64,000 bases of DNA, taken from Bacteroidales bacterium UBA4116 (GTDB taxonomy: Bacteria; Bacteroidota; Bacteroidia; Bacteroidales; Tannerellaceae). Below are positions 16,840 to 26,011 of the stretch, piece after piece (positions within the stretch are counted from its first letter, which is position 1; every line of letters starts with the position of its first letter). Under the pieces are notes generated by a model that ran no database searches, was not told the origin of the DNA, and worked only from the letters and a program-made list of their open reading frames with translations. A program made the translations under genes and the position numbers. Location of the stretch: assembly GCA_002381645.1 (NCBI GenBank), contig DFXE01000023.1, forward strand, positions 62,001 to 126,000. The letters are read 5' to 3'.

Positions 16840-18519
16840 TTACCAGAAATAATAATAAAATGCTCCGGTAATCGCTAAAATAATGCAACTATGTATTACA
16901 TCCCACTTATTCCAGCTTGCACGGGTTGCCGCTTTTTGTTCGGGAGTGGCCGAACCGAAATACAATCCCTGTATTTGAGCTTCGGGGGCCTGTTTGGTGA
17001 ACATACTGATCAGGATGATGCATAGTAGACAGAATACCAGCATACCTCCGCAGAAGAACAGCCAGTTGGTATCGAAGAACAGTCCTTTAAACCAGTTGTC
17101 TCCGGCATTTGCTCCGGCTGTTGTGTAATATACTTTTGCACCCAGCCTCGTCATACCGATGACGAATCCGATTATTAATCCCCACATTCCGCCCTTAGGC
17201 GTCGTTTTCTTAGAGGCGATACCCAACAGGAAGGCCGCGGCAATACCAGGAGCTAAGACGGATTGCACATCCTGCAGGTAATTGTATAATACGGAACCGA
17301 CATTTTTCATGATCGGAATCCACAGAATACCCAATACCACTACTACTACGGTAGCAATACGCCCTACATGCAGCAATGTTTTTTCGCTTGCCTGAGGTTT
17401 ATACTTTTTATAAAAGTCGATGGTGAATAACATAGCGGAAGAGTTGAACAAGGAAGCTAGTGAACTCATTAATGCGGCAAGAATACCGCAAACCACCAAT
17501 CCTTTAACTCCTGCCGGAAGTAACTGGCTTACCAATGAAGGGAATGCCGCGTCTGCCGAAGTCATCGTGAAAGGAACGCCGTTTATCGTAACTCCTTTTG
17601 CCTGCATGGCAAATGCAACCATACCGGGGATAAGGAAAAGGAATACCGGTGTCAGTTTTAAGTAAGCGCCAAAGATAGTACCCCGGCGGGCTTCGCGTTC
17701 GTTCTTACCCGACAATACCCTTTGTACAATAAACTGGTCGGTACACCAATACCAGAAACCGATAATGGAGGAACCGATCAATGCTCCAAGCCATGGATAT
17801 TGCGGATCGCGGTTATCCCGGATCAGGTTCACCATCGTATCTCCGTATTCATTGGCGGGAGTGATGCCGCAAATGCGCAATACTTCGTCCCATCCGCCGA
17901 CTGCTTTCAAACTCAGCACCAATATAATGATCGAACCCAACAGCAGGATAGGCGTTTGCAGTACGGATGTGTATAAAACCGATTTCATACCGCCTACTAC
18001 GGTATAGAGCGCCGTAAGTATAACTAATCCGATAGCTGCAATCCAGAAGAAATCGATCCCCCATAATTCCTGAATACCGAAAACTTCTTTAAATACAAGC
18101 CCTCCGGCATAAACCGTAACGGCAACTTTTGTGAGCACATAACTTACAAGCGAGATCATCGACAGGATCGTGCGCGATTCTTTATTATACCGTTTCTCAA
18201 GGAATTCGGGCATAGTGAGTACCATGCTTCGGGAGTAGAAAGGTACGAATACCCATCCGAGGATCAGGATCATCCATCCTTGTATTTCCCAGTGTGCCAT
18301 AGCCATCCCGCTGGATGCCCCGGCTCCTGCCAGCCCAATTAAGTGTTCGGAACCGATATTGGAAGCGAAAATAGACGCGCCGATGGCAATCCAGGTGGCA
18401 TCGCGGCCGGCCAGGAAATAATCGCCCGAGCTGTCTTGCTTTTGCTTGAATACCCATACAATTATCCCGATCAGAGCTGCAGCGAACAGCCCTATAACAA
18501 TAAAATCTAATGTTTGCAT
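16840..18519 (-). CDS. Sodium/solute symporter (SSS family), probable sugar transporter
   Basis: 559 residues with about fourteen membrane segments. The SSS core is clear: residues about 30-70 read YFLAGRDATWIAIGASIFASNIGSEH, with SLVSYVLTK and GGMKSVLYTSVLQTP further on, as in SGLT-type sugar/sodium symporters. It ends the run tkt-rpiB-SSS inside the arabinose region, so L-arabinose is the likely substrate. A hairpin lies between rpiB and this start and a terminator follows the gene. Confidence 0.88.
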   Translation of the reverse strand: MQTLDFIVIGLFAAALIGIIVWVFKQKQDSSGDYFLAGRDATWIAIGASIFASNIGSEHLIGLAGAGASSGMAMAHWEIQGWMILILGWVFVPFYSRSMVLTMPEFLEKRYNKESRTILSMISLVSYVLTKVAVTVYAGGLVFKEVFGIQELWGIDFFWIAAIGLVILTALYTVVGGMKSVLYTSVLQTPILLLGSIIILVLSLKAVGGWDEVLRICGITPANEYGDTMVNLIRDNRDPQYPWLGALIGSSIIGFWYWCTDQFIVQRVLSGKNEREARRGTIFGAYLKLTPVFLFLIPGMVAFAMQAKGVTINGVPFTMTSADAAFPSLVSQLLPAGVKGLVVCGILAALMSSLASLFNSSAMLFTIDFYKKYKPQASEKTLLHVGRIATVVVVVLGILWIPIMKNVGSVLYNYLQDVQSVLAPGIAAAFLLGIASKKTTPKGGMWGLIIGFVIGMTRLGAKVYYTTAGANAGDNWFKGLFFDTNWLFFCGGMLVFCLLCIILISMFTKQAPEAQIQGLYFGSATPEQKAATRASWNKWDVIHSCIILAITGAFYYYFW

Positions 18520-18540
18520 TGTAGTTTTTTTACATGATAG

Positions 18541-18560
18541 CCCTTTGTCTTTACAAAGGG
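18541..18560 (-). terminator. Hairpin spanning the rpiB stop codon, possible attenuator
   Basis: Stem CCCTTTGT / ACAAAGGG with a 4-base loop. It includes the last codons and stop of rpiB, and a T-rich run follows a few bases later on the minus strand. It lies just before the SSS gene, so it could lower read-through into the transporter. Confidence 0.5.
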
Positions 18561-18982
18561 ATTTTATCTATTCTTCTTTGATGTCGCCCGCCTTCAAACG
18601 AGGTGTTCAGGAAAACGTCGACTATAATAGTAGATTTCTCTTTACTGATAAAACGACCGGGTAAGACAAGGATATTGGCATCGTTATGCTTGCGTGCCAA
18701 ACCGGCTAATTCCTTTTCCCAACATAAGGCTGCGCGTATGCCCTGATGTTTGTTCAGGGTGATGGCAATCCCGTTTCCGGTTCCGCAAAACGCGATTCCG
18801 GGATATACTTCTCCTGCTTCCACCGCCCTGGCAAGGGGATGTGCAAAATCGGGATAATCGCAACATTCGTTTGAATAGGTACCGAAGTCGTTAAAGGGAA
18901 TATGCTGTGATTCGAGCCATTCCTTTACCTGTTCTTTTAATTCAAATCCAGCGTGGTCACTGCACAGACCGATCGTATTCAT
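18551..18982 (-). CDS. rpiB: Ribose-5-phosphate isomerase B
   Basis: 143 residues, full length for RpiB/LacAB. SDHAGFELK (8-16) and the active-site Cys66 in FCGTGNGI are present. It interconverts ribulose 5-phosphate and ribose 5-phosphate in the cytoplasm. Together with tkt upstream it feeds pentose from the arabinose route into the non-oxidative pentose phosphate pathway. Confidence 0.93.
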   Translation of the reverse strand: MNTIGLCSDHAGFELKEQVKEWLESQHIPFNDFGTYSNECCDYPDFAHPLARAVEAGEVYPGIAFCGTGNGIAITLNKHQGIRAALCWEKELAGLARKHNDANILVLPGRFISKEKSTIIVDVFLNTSFEGGRHQRRIDKIPL

Positions 18983-19000
18983 TTTATCATATAAGAGTTT

Positions 19001-19032
19001 TACACGGATATCGTTTTATTCATATCCGTGTA
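19001..19032 (-). terminator. Hairpin between tkt and rpiB
   Basis: Perfect 11-bp stem TACACGGATAT / ATATCCGTGTA with a 10-base loop. No clear T run on the minus strand, so it may be a processing or stabilising stem rather than a full stop. Confidence 0.55.
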
Positions 19033-19039
19033 ATAGGGT

Positions 19040-21067
19040 TCATGCTAATAATTCTTTTACCTGGTTGTAGACGTTTTTGCCTGTAAATCCGAGTTTTTCA
19101 TCGAGCACTTTATAGGGTGCCGAGTAACCGAAGGATTCCAATCCCCAGACTTTTCCGTGTGGGCCAACCAAACCTTCGAGGTTTACCGGCAGGCCGGCTG
19201 TCAGTCCGAAAACTTTGCTTCCGGAAGGAATTACCTGTTCCTGATAGGCTTTATTCTGACTTCTGAACAAACCTTCCGACGGAACGGAAACGATCCTGAC
19301 CTTGATTCCATCGGCGCGAAGTAATTCAGCGCCTTCTACAAGTGTAGAAACTTCTGAACCGGAAGCCACCATGATCACATCGGGGTTTTCGTCGCCTTCT
19401 ACAATGTAAGCGCCTTTTTCTGCCTGCAATGCTTCCTGGTAGCGGTTGTTTGTTGACGGAAGGTCGGTAATATTCTGACGGGAAAGGATAAGGCCGGTAG
19501 GAGAGGTTGTATTCTCCATAGCCATCTTCCAGGCAACGGTCGTTTCATATACGTCAGCCGGACGCAGCACCAGCATGGAATTATTTCCTTTGTGTGTCTT
19601 CAGTTTCTCCAGTAAACGGATCTGGGCTTCCTGTTCTACCGGTTCGTGCGTCGGCCCGTCTTCTCCAACCCTGAAAGCGTCGTGCGACCAGATAAACTTA
19701 ACCGGTTGTTCCATAAGCGCAGCCATACGTACAGCCGGTTTCATATAATCGGAGAAAACAAAGAAGGTACCGCAGGCAGCTATTACCCCGCCATGGAGCG
19801 ACATTCCGATACAGATAGCCGCCATAGTGAATTCGGATACGCCAGCCTGGAAAAAGGCTCCGCTGAAATCACCTTTAGTCAGCGAGTGTGTTTTCTTCAG
19901 GAATCCATCGGTCTTGTCTGAGTTGGAAAGGTCGGCAGATGCACAGATCATATTTTCAACCTGTTCGGCAAGAACGCTTAATACGGTTGCTGAAGCATTA
20001 CGGGTTGCCTGGTTCGGTTTTTGCTCAATAGCTGCCCAGTTGATTTCCGGAACTGCATTTGAAAACCATTTTACCATTTTGGCAGCCATTTCCGGATTTT
20101 CCTTTGCCCATGCTTCTTTTTCTTTATTCCGTTCTGCAACGATCTTTTCCAGTTCCTTCATGCGGTTAGTATACATCTCCTGCACATCAGGGAATATAGC
20201 AAACGGATTATCGGAGTCCCCGCCCAACGATTTTACGGTATCGGCGAAAGAAGCTCCTGCTGCCGATAAAGGCTGGCCGTGTGTCGATACTTTGTTCTCA
20301 TACGAACTCCGGTCGGCTCCGATAGCTCCTTTACCCATTATCGTATTACCGATAATAAGCGTCGGTTTTTCTTTTTCTGCTTTTGCTTCTGTAAGCGCTT
20401 TGCGGATTTCGTTTACATCGTTCCCATTGATGGAAATAACTTTCCATCCCCAGGCCTCATATTTTTTTGCTACATCTTCACAGGTTACATCTTCTACTTT
20501 TGTGGAGAGCTGGATATTGTTGGAATCATAAAACATGATCAGGTTATCGAGTCCCAACGCTCCGGCTATACGGCCGGAACCCTGCGAGATTTCCTCTTGT
20601 ATTCCGCCGTCGGAGATGTATGTATAGATGGTTTGATTCATCTGGTCTCCCAAACGGGCCTGCAGGAATTTAGCCGCTATTGCCGCTCCTACTGCATAGG
20701 TATGTCCTTGTCCGAGCGGGCCGGAAGTGTTTTCAATACCCCGCATCACATCCAGTTCGGGATGTCCCGGTGTAGGGCTGCCCCACTGGCGGAACTGTGA
20801 AAGTTCTTCCATGCTGAATTTTCCGGTAAAGGAAAGAACGGCATATAACATAGCCGACATATGGCCCGGATCCTGGAAATACCGGTCGCGGCTTTCCCAT
20901 TTCGGATTGTTTGGGTCGAATATCAGGAACTCAGAGAATAGAACGTTAATAAAGTCAGCTCCACCCATCGCGCCTCCCGGGTGTCCCGAGTTAGCTTTTT
21001 CTACCATAGACGCAGCAAGGATACGGATGTTGTCTGCTGCTTTGTTCATTAATTTAATATCGTTCAT
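19040..21067 (-). CDS. tkt: Transketolase
   Basis: 675 residues, single-chain transketolase. The N-terminal thiamine diphosphate domain has SGHPGGAMG (about 27), GPLGQGHTYAVGAAIAAK (about 116) and SDGGIQEE (about 152). The pyrimidine-binding domain has FFVFSDYMKPAVRMAALM (about 430) and HDAFRVGEDGPTHEPVEQ (about 457). It moves two-carbon ketol units between pentose and hexose phosphates. It lies 63 bases after araB and has its own promoter, so it can be read both with and without the ara genes. Confidence 0.95.
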   Translation of the reverse strand: MNDIKLMNKAADNIRILAASMVEKANSGHPGGAMGGADFINVLFSEFLIFDPNNPKWESRDRYFQDPGHMSAMLYAVLSFTGKFSMEELSQFRQWGSPTPGHPELDVMRGIENTSGPLGQGHTYAVGAAIAAKFLQARLGDQMNQTIYTYISDGGIQEEISQGSGRIAGALGLDNLIMFYDSNNIQLSTKVEDVTCEDVAKKYEAWGWKVISINGNDVNEIRKALTEAKAEKEKPTLIIGNTIMGKGAIGADRSSYENKVSTHGQPLSAAGASFADTVKSLGGDSDNPFAIFPDVQEMYTNRMKELEKIVAERNKEKEAWAKENPEMAAKMVKWFSNAVPEINWAAIEQKPNQATRNASATVLSVLAEQVENMICASADLSNSDKTDGFLKKTHSLTKGDFSGAFFQAGVSEFTMAAICIGMSLHGGVIAACGTFFVFSDYMKPAVRMAALMEQPVKFIWSHDAFRVGEDGPTHEPVEQEAQIRLLEKLKTHKGNNSMLVLRPADVYETTVAWKMAMENTTSPTGLILSRQNITDLPSTNNRYQEALQAEKGAYIVEGDENPDVIMVASGSEVSTLVEGAELLRADGIKVRIVSVPSEGLFRSQNKAYQEQVIPSGSKVFGLTAGLPVNLEGLVGPHGKVWGLESFGYSAPYKVLDEKLGFTGKNVYNQVKELLA

Positions 21068-21092
21068 CTTATGTTTTTTTTAAGTTCCGGTG

Positions 21093-21100
21093 CAAAGATA
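21093..21100 (-). promoter_or_regulatory. Bacteroidota -7 promoter element for tkt
   Basis: Minus-strand TATCTTTG, matching TAnnTTTG, 25 bases before the tkt start. Confidence 0.6.
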
Positions 21101-21130
21101 GTGATTCTACGGTTTACCTGCAGAACCTCT

Positions 21131-22807
21131 TTACATGAATAATTCATTTTCCGTAAACTTACCAAGTTTCACATAGTTGTCATAAAGCGCGAGATAGGCC
21201 TGATGGTTATCATGATTGGGATGATATTCCATGGCAAATCCTTGTCCCATGGCCTTTTGTGCATCTTCTACTTCCGTGTAGATACCGGCGGCTACCGCAG
21301 CAAACATGGAAGCTCCGAAAGCACAGGCCTGTTCTGACTTTGCCACTTTGATAGGCATACCTAACACATCGGCAAGGGTTTGCATGACAAAGGGAGATTT
21401 CAGTGAAATGCCTCCGATACCTATTACGCTTTCAATCTTGATACCGTTTTCCAAAAAACGATCGACGATCGCTTTGGAACCGTAAGCCGTAGCTTCTACC
21501 AGTGCGCGGAATATAAGAGGCGCGGAACTGGCAAGGTTCAGTCCGGTAATGGTGCCTTTTACAAGCTGGCTGGCATCCGGCGTACGCCGTCCGTTCATCC
21601 AGTCTACCGCAAGTATGGTACTTTCACTTACCGGAATTTTAGCAGCTTCTTCGGAAAGGACAGGTATAATCTGGTCTGCTGTTTCTTTAATTAATTGCTC
21701 CTTTGTCGCTTCATCAATCAGATTGCTTTTGCTGAGGATATTATCCAGCGGCCATGCCAATACCCGTTTGAACCAGGCATAAATATCGCCGAAACCGGAT
21801 TGTCCGGCTTCAAGCCCCATCATACCCGGTATGACGGAACCGTCTACCTGTCCGCAGATACCCGGTATTAATTTATCACCCATTTCTTCATAGGAAGATA
21901 CCATAATGTCGCAGGTGGATGTGCCGATCACACGTACAAACGTACGGGGTGTTATTTCCGCTCCTACTGCTCCCATATGGCAATCGAACGCTCCTACGGC
22001 TACAGCTACATTGGTGGATAATCCCAACCGTTCAGCCCATTCCTCCGTAAGATAGCCTACCGACGTATCGCTGGTATATGTTTTCTCGAACAGATGGCTA
22101 CGGAAGCCTTTCAGCAGGGGCTCCAATGTTGTCAGGAATTCCTCGGGAGGTAAGCCTCCCCATTTTTCCAGCCACATGGCTTTATGTCCGGCCGCGCAAC
22201 GGCTGCGGTAGACCTCTTCGGGTTTTGTCCTTCCGGTTATCAACGCCGGCATCCAGTCACAATGTTCAATCCAGGCGTAAGCATCTTTGCGGATGTTTTC
22301 GTCTTCGCGTAATACATGTATCATCTTGGCCCATACCCATTCCGAAGAATAAATCCCGCCTTCGTAGGCTGTGTAATCGATTCCCCAGCGACGGGCAAGC
22401 TCGTTGATCTCTGCTGCTTCCTTAATAGCTGTATGGTCTTTCCAAAGCACAAACATCGCATTCGGATTTTCCGCGTATTCGGGAAGCAAAGCGAGAGGAG
22501 TGCCTTCCTTATCGGTTAAAACAGGTGTACTTCCGGTGGTATCGAATGCTATTCCGACTACTTTCCCGGCCGTACCCGGAGGACATTGGGCGATGGATTT
22601 CTTTACCGTGTCTTCTAATGCTTCAATATAGTCGAGCGGGTGCTGGCGGTAGCGGTTTTTCGCCTCATTGCAGTATTTGCCTTCCATCCAACGGGGATAG
22701 TATTTCACTGCGGATGCCAGTTCCTCACCGGTAAAAGCATTAACAACTACGGCGCGACAGGAGTCGCTACCGTAGTCTAATCCAATTACAAATTTGTCAT
22801 TATTCAT
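21131..22807 (-). CDS. araB: Ribulokinase
   Basis: 558 residues of the FGGY kinase family. The N-terminus reads VIGLDYGSDSCRAVVV, and the FGGY fold continues with IAFDTTGSTPVL (about 86) and a C-terminal GIGGISLKSPFVMQTLADVLG (about 460). AraB-type features include the EHCDWMPALITG segment near 185. It phosphorylates L-ribulose using ATP. Its start is only 2 bases after the araA stop, so the two are almost certainly co-translated. Confidence 0.94.
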   Translation of the reverse strand: MNNDKFVIGLDYGSDSCRAVVVNAFTGEELASAVKYYPRWMEGKYCNEAKNRYRQHPLDYIEALEDTVKKSIAQCPPGTAGKVVGIAFDTTGSTPVLTDKEGTPLALLPEYAENPNAMFVLWKDHTAIKEAAEINELARRWGIDYTAYEGGIYSSEWVWAKMIHVLREDENIRKDAYAWIEHCDWMPALITGRTKPEEVYRSRCAAGHKAMWLEKWGGLPPEEFLTTLEPLLKGFRSHLFEKTYTSDTSVGYLTEEWAERLGLSTNVAVAVGAFDCHMGAVGAEITPRTFVRVIGTSTCDIMVSSYEEMGDKLIPGICGQVDGSVIPGMMGLEAGQSGFGDIYAWFKRVLAWPLDNILSKSNLIDEATKEQLIKETADQIIPVLSEEAAKIPVSESTILAVDWMNGRRTPDASQLVKGTITGLNLASSAPLIFRALVEATAYGSKAIVDRFLENGIKIESVIGIGGISLKSPFVMQTLADVLGMPIKVAKSEQACAFGASMFAAVAAGIYTEVEDAQKAMGQGFAMEYHPNHDNHQAYLALYDNYVKLGKFTENELFM

Positions 22808-22809
22808 TA

Positions 22810-24318
22810 TTAAGCCTGTAATGCGCGGTTTAACATATAGTATATATCGTTGTATTGGAGTTCCTTTTTGAATCCGTTGATCGTTGTATTGTTGTCTATC
22901 GTGACTAATTCAATACCTGCGATGTCGGCGTAATCTTCCATATATTCATTCGTCAATGCATACGAGAATGCCGTATGGTGTGTTCCTCCGGCCAGTATCC
23001 AGGCAGCAGCCCCGATTTCAAGGTTAGGCTGCGGTATCCAGAGGGCGCTTGCTACCGGAAGTTTAGGCATCGGAGCCGGCATTTTCACTACGTCTACATT
23101 ATTTACGATCATACGGAAGCGGTTACCCATATCCACTACAGTGGCGGCTACTCCGGCACCCTCGTGTGCGGTGAATACAAGGCGGGCAGGATCGGCTTTA
23201 CCACCGATACCTAATGGATGAACCTCCAGGCGGGGTTTGGAATCGGCGATCAGCGGACAAACTTCAAGCATATGGGATTGAAGGATTGCGCTTTTTTCAC
23301 CGTCGAAATGATAGGTATAGTCTTCAAGGAAAGAACAACCGCCCGGAAGCCCCTGACTCATTACCCAGAAGCTGCGGTATAAAGCTGCTGTTTTCCAGTC
23401 TCCTTCCGCACCAAATCCGTATCCTTCGGCCATCAGGCGTTGGGAAGCCAGTCCGGGTAACTGGTTAAATCCGTGAAGCGCATCGAAATTAGTAGTGAAA
23501 GCCTTCGCATTCTTATCTTTTAGAAAGCGGCGCAGAGCAATTTCTTCGCGGGCGGCTTCCCGTACCTGGTTATAATCTTTACCTCCTTTTTTGCAGTTGT
23601 CGGCAAAGATATATTCCTTTTCGTAAACAGCCACTAATTCGTCGATATCGGCATCGGTTACTTTGTCCTGGTAAGCAACAAGGTCGCCAATCGGGAAATA
23701 GTCCACATGATAGCCTAAGCGTAGTTCTGCTTCTACTTTGTCGCCGTCGGTTACAGCTACGTTATTCATCTGGTCACCAAAACGGATAATGCGCATATCC
23801 TGAGCATCTGCCCATGCCGTTGCAACCCTTATCCATACGGTGATGCGTTCCTGTACTTTTTCATCAGCCCAGTGGCCCACTACTACTTTACGGTTTTTAC
23901 GCATACGGGTTACAATATGGCCGAATTCCCTGTCGCCATGTGCACTTTGGTTCAGGTTCATGAAATCCATATCGATCTCACCCCAGGGTATTTCTTTGTT
24001 GAACTGGGTGTGCAGGTGCAGAAGCGGTTTTTTGTAATCCTTTAATCCGTGTATCCACATCTTTGCGGGAGAGAATGTGTGCATCCATGTGATCACGCCG
24101 ATACATTTGGTATCGTTGTTCGCGGCACGGAATACGGCGGCCACTTCTGGATCGGAATTCACAGTTCCTTTGTAAATAACTTTCACCGGAAGTTTTCCGG
24201 AATCATTCAGTCCTTTTACGATTTCATTTGAGTGCGCGTCTACTTTTACGACGGCATCTCCTCCGTACAGCAGCTGTGCTCCTGTAACGAACCATACTTC
24301 CAAATCTTTAAAATTCAT
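22810..24318 (-). CDS. araA: L-arabinose isomerase
   Basis: 502 residues. The N-terminus (EVWFVTGAQLLYGGDA) and the TWMHTFSPAKMWI segment (about 77-89) are hallmarks of AraA. Metal-ligand regions include GFGAEGDWKTAALYR (about 305-320) and EDYTYHFD. It converts L-arabinose to L-ribulose. Central gene of the araD-araA-araB unit; araD ends 47 bases upstream. Confidence 0.96.
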   Translation of the reverse strand: MNFKDLEVWFVTGAQLLYGGDAVVKVDAHSNEIVKGLNDSGKLPVKVIYKGTVNSDPEVAAVFRAANNDTKCIGVITWMHTFSPAKMWIHGLKDYKKPLLHLHTQFNKEIPWGEIDMDFMNLNQSAHGDREFGHIVTRMRKNRKVVVGHWADEKVQERITVWIRVATAWADAQDMRIIRFGDQMNNVAVTDGDKVEAELRLGYHVDYFPIGDLVAYQDKVTDADIDELVAVYEKEYIFADNCKKGGKDYNQVREAAREEIALRRFLKDKNAKAFTTNFDALHGFNQLPGLASQRLMAEGYGFGAEGDWKTAALYRSFWVMSQGLPGGCSFLEDYTYHFDGEKSAILQSHMLEVCPLIADSKPRLEVHPLGIGGKADPARLVFTAHEGAGVAATVVDMGNRFRMIVNNVDVVKMPAPMPKLPVASALWIPQPNLEIGAAAWILAGGTHHTAFSYALTNEYMEDYADIAGIELVTIDNNTTINGFKKELQYNDIYYMLNRALQA

Positions 24319-24365
24319 GGTTTAGATAATTATTAAATATTATAGTTATTACAATTAATTATTTT

Positions 24366-25055
24366 TTATTGTCCATAGTAAGCATTAGGCCCGTGCTTGC
24401 GGTTAAAATGTTTTGTGACAAGATGCGGGTTCATCTTTAAAGATGGATTTATTCCGTAGGAAATATATGCCATTTTTGCAACCTGTTCCATTACTACGGC
24501 ATTATGTACGGCATCATCTGCGTCTTTGCCCCAACTGAATGGTCCGTGATTTTCAACTAATACACCGGGTATATGCATGGGATTTAAGTTAGCAAAACGT
24601 TCAATAATTACATTACCTGTCTCTTTTTCATAATCACCTTCAATTTCAGCTTGTGTCATCGCTCGTGTGCATGGAATGGCGTCACTGAAATAGTCGGCAT
24701 GAGTGGTGCCGATATTCGGAATATCCCTGCCCGCTTGTGCCCAGGCAGTCGCATAAGTGGAATGGGTGTGAACGATGCCTCCGATTTCCGGAAAAGAATT
24801 ATACAAAACCAGATGGGTAGGTGTATCCGAGGAAGGTTTCAGCGTACCTTCGATGATATTTCCCTCAAGGTCTAATACCACCATATCCTTTGCTTTCATA
24901 TCATCGTAAGATACTCCGGAAGGTTTGATAACAACCAATCCTTTTGCCCGGTCGACTGCGCTTACATTTCCCCATGTAAATATCACCAAACCATGTTTAA
25001 CCAGATCCAAATTAGCCTTAAAGACCTTTTCTTTTAATTCTTCAACCATTTTCAT
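24366..25055 (-). CDS. araD: L-ribulose-5-phosphate 4-epimerase
   Basis: 229 residues of the class II aldolase/epimerase family. FTWGNVSAVDR (about 26), IKPSGVSYDDM (about 43), the zinc motif GGIVHTHSTYATAWAQAG (about 92) and HGPFSWGKDADDAVHNA (about 168) fit AraD. It converts L-ribulose 5-phosphate to D-xylulose 5-phosphate. First gene of the araDAB unit; two palindromes in its upstream region are candidate AraR sites. Confidence 0.95.
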   Translation of the reverse strand: MKMVEELKEKVFKANLDLVKHGLVIFTWGNVSAVDRAKGLVVIKPSGVSYDDMKAKDMVVLDLEGNIIEGTLKPSSDTPTHLVLYNSFPEIGGIVHTHSTYATAWAQAGRDIPNIGTTHADYFSDAIPCTRAMTQAEIEGDYEKETGNVIIERFANLNPMHIPGVLVENHGPFSWGKDADDAVHNAVVMEQVAKMAYISYGINPSLKMNPHLVTKHFNRKHGPNAYYGQ

Positions 25056-25105
25056 TGTCGTTTAGTGGTTATTTATTCCTTAATCCCTTACAAGTAAAAA
25101 GTGTT

Positions 25106-25115
25106 AGGTATACCT
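25106..25115. promoter_or_regulatory. Palindrome AGGTATACCT upstream of araD
   Basis: Perfect 10-bp palindrome 51 bases before araD. A variant, AAGGTATATACCT, lies at 25206-25218 after the araR gene. Could be part of a regulator site; no direct evidence. Confidence 0.35.
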
Positions 25116-25128
25116 CTTTTTTTAATTT

Positions 25129-25145
25129 GGTGTAAAAATAACACC
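25129..25145. promoter_or_regulatory. Candidate AraR operator upstream of araD
   Basis: Inverted repeat GGTGT-N7-ACACC, 74 bases before araD. A similar TGTAAAATTACA palindrome lies before galM at 29679-29690. The shared GTGTAAAA core suggests one regulator, most likely the adjacent Nudix-type AraR. Inference only. Confidence 0.45.
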
Positions 25146-25167
25146 TTATTGTTATATTCATAAAAAA

Positions 25168-25193
25168 AAGGCTATGTTCTACAACATAGCCTT
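25168..25193 (-). terminator. Terminator after araR
   Basis: Stem AAGGCTATGTT / AACATAGCCTT with a 4-base loop. On the minus strand a run of eight T follows. Confidence 0.88.
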
Positions 25194-25250
25194 CGAAAAT
25201 TATATAAGGTATATACCTGTTTTATAAATCAATAGGATGCAAATTAAGAA

Positions 25251-25943
25251 TCAGAGGGAGAAATAAAACCCGTCTTCAAGCAGTTTATCGTATTTTTCTT
25301 TATTGAACATGTAATAAAAAGCTCCCCGCTTAGAACTCTTCTTATCTTTCTCGTCTAATTTCTCAAGGATGTCCATTGAATTTAGTTTTTTACGGAAATT
25401 ACGTTTATCGAGTGGAGTCTGGTAAATGGCTTCATACAGATTCTGCAGTTGGGGAAGAGTGAATTTTTCAGGAAGCAGATTAAATCCAACCGGCCTTGTT
25501 GCTGCTTTTCTTTTTAAACGCGAAAGCGTATCTTTAACCATCTGGTTATGGTCGAAGATCAATTCGGGAAGGTCGCTTATCTTTGTCCATGAAGCGTTAT
25601 ATTCTTTTAATAATTCGGTATTGAAATCATTCAGATTAACCAATGAGTAGTAGGCTATAGAAATTACGCGTTCACCAAGGTCACGGGTAACATCTCCATA
25701 AGCGCCCACCTGCTCCATAAAAAGATTATCAATCCCGGTGCAATCAGTCAGTACCCGCGACGCAGCTTCATTTACACTTTCTCCCGATTTTACAAATCCT
25801 CCCATTAACGACCATTGTCCTTTTAATGGTTCGAATTTACGTTTGTAAAGTAGAACATTTAATTCTTTGTTGTTGAATCCTAATATTATACAGTCTACTG
25901 CGACATAAAATTTGACTTCGTTCTGATAAAAAGCGGCTGACAT
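25251..25943 (-). CDS. araR: Nudix-fold transcriptional regulator, AraR type
   Basis: 230 residues. Residues about 10-145 form a Nudix domain and about 150-225 a winged helix (FTLPQLQNLYEAIYQTPLDKRNFRKKLN). The Nudix box starts normally (GGFVKSGESVNEAA) but the catalytic R-E-x-x-E-E part reads SRVLTDCTG, so hydrolysis is not expected. This is the NrtR/AraR pattern, where the domain senses a small molecule. In Bacteroides the AraR of this type represses arabinose genes. Its place directly before araDAB and after galK fits that role. Confidence 0.87.
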   Translation of the reverse strand: MSAAFYQNEVKFYVAVDCIILGFNNKELNVLLYKRKFEPLKGQWSLMGGFVKSGESVNEAASRVLTDCTGIDNLFMEQVGAYGDVTRDLGERVISIAYYSLVNLNDFNTELLKEYNASWTKISDLPELIFDHNQMVKDTLSRLKRKAATRPVGFNLLPEKFTLPQLQNLYEAIYQTPLDKRNFRKKLNSMDILEKLDEKDKKSSKRGAFYYMFNKEKYDKLLEDGFYFSL

Positions 25944-25971
25944 GATTTTAAATTGTATTTTTAAAAATTAT

Positions 25972-25998
25972 ATGGGTAGGTTTTGTATACCTACCCAT
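25972..25998 (-). terminator. Hairpin between galK and araR
   Basis: Perfect 10-bp stem ATGGGTAGGT / ACCTACCCAT with a 7-base loop, directly after galK and upstream of araR. Confidence 0.7.
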
Positions 25999-26011
25999 GA
26001 AAGATAATATA

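Noticed and set aside
19827..20531. Long open frame antisense to the transketolase gene
   Set aside because: Transketolase is intact and fully recognisable; the opposite frame is a codon-bias shadow.
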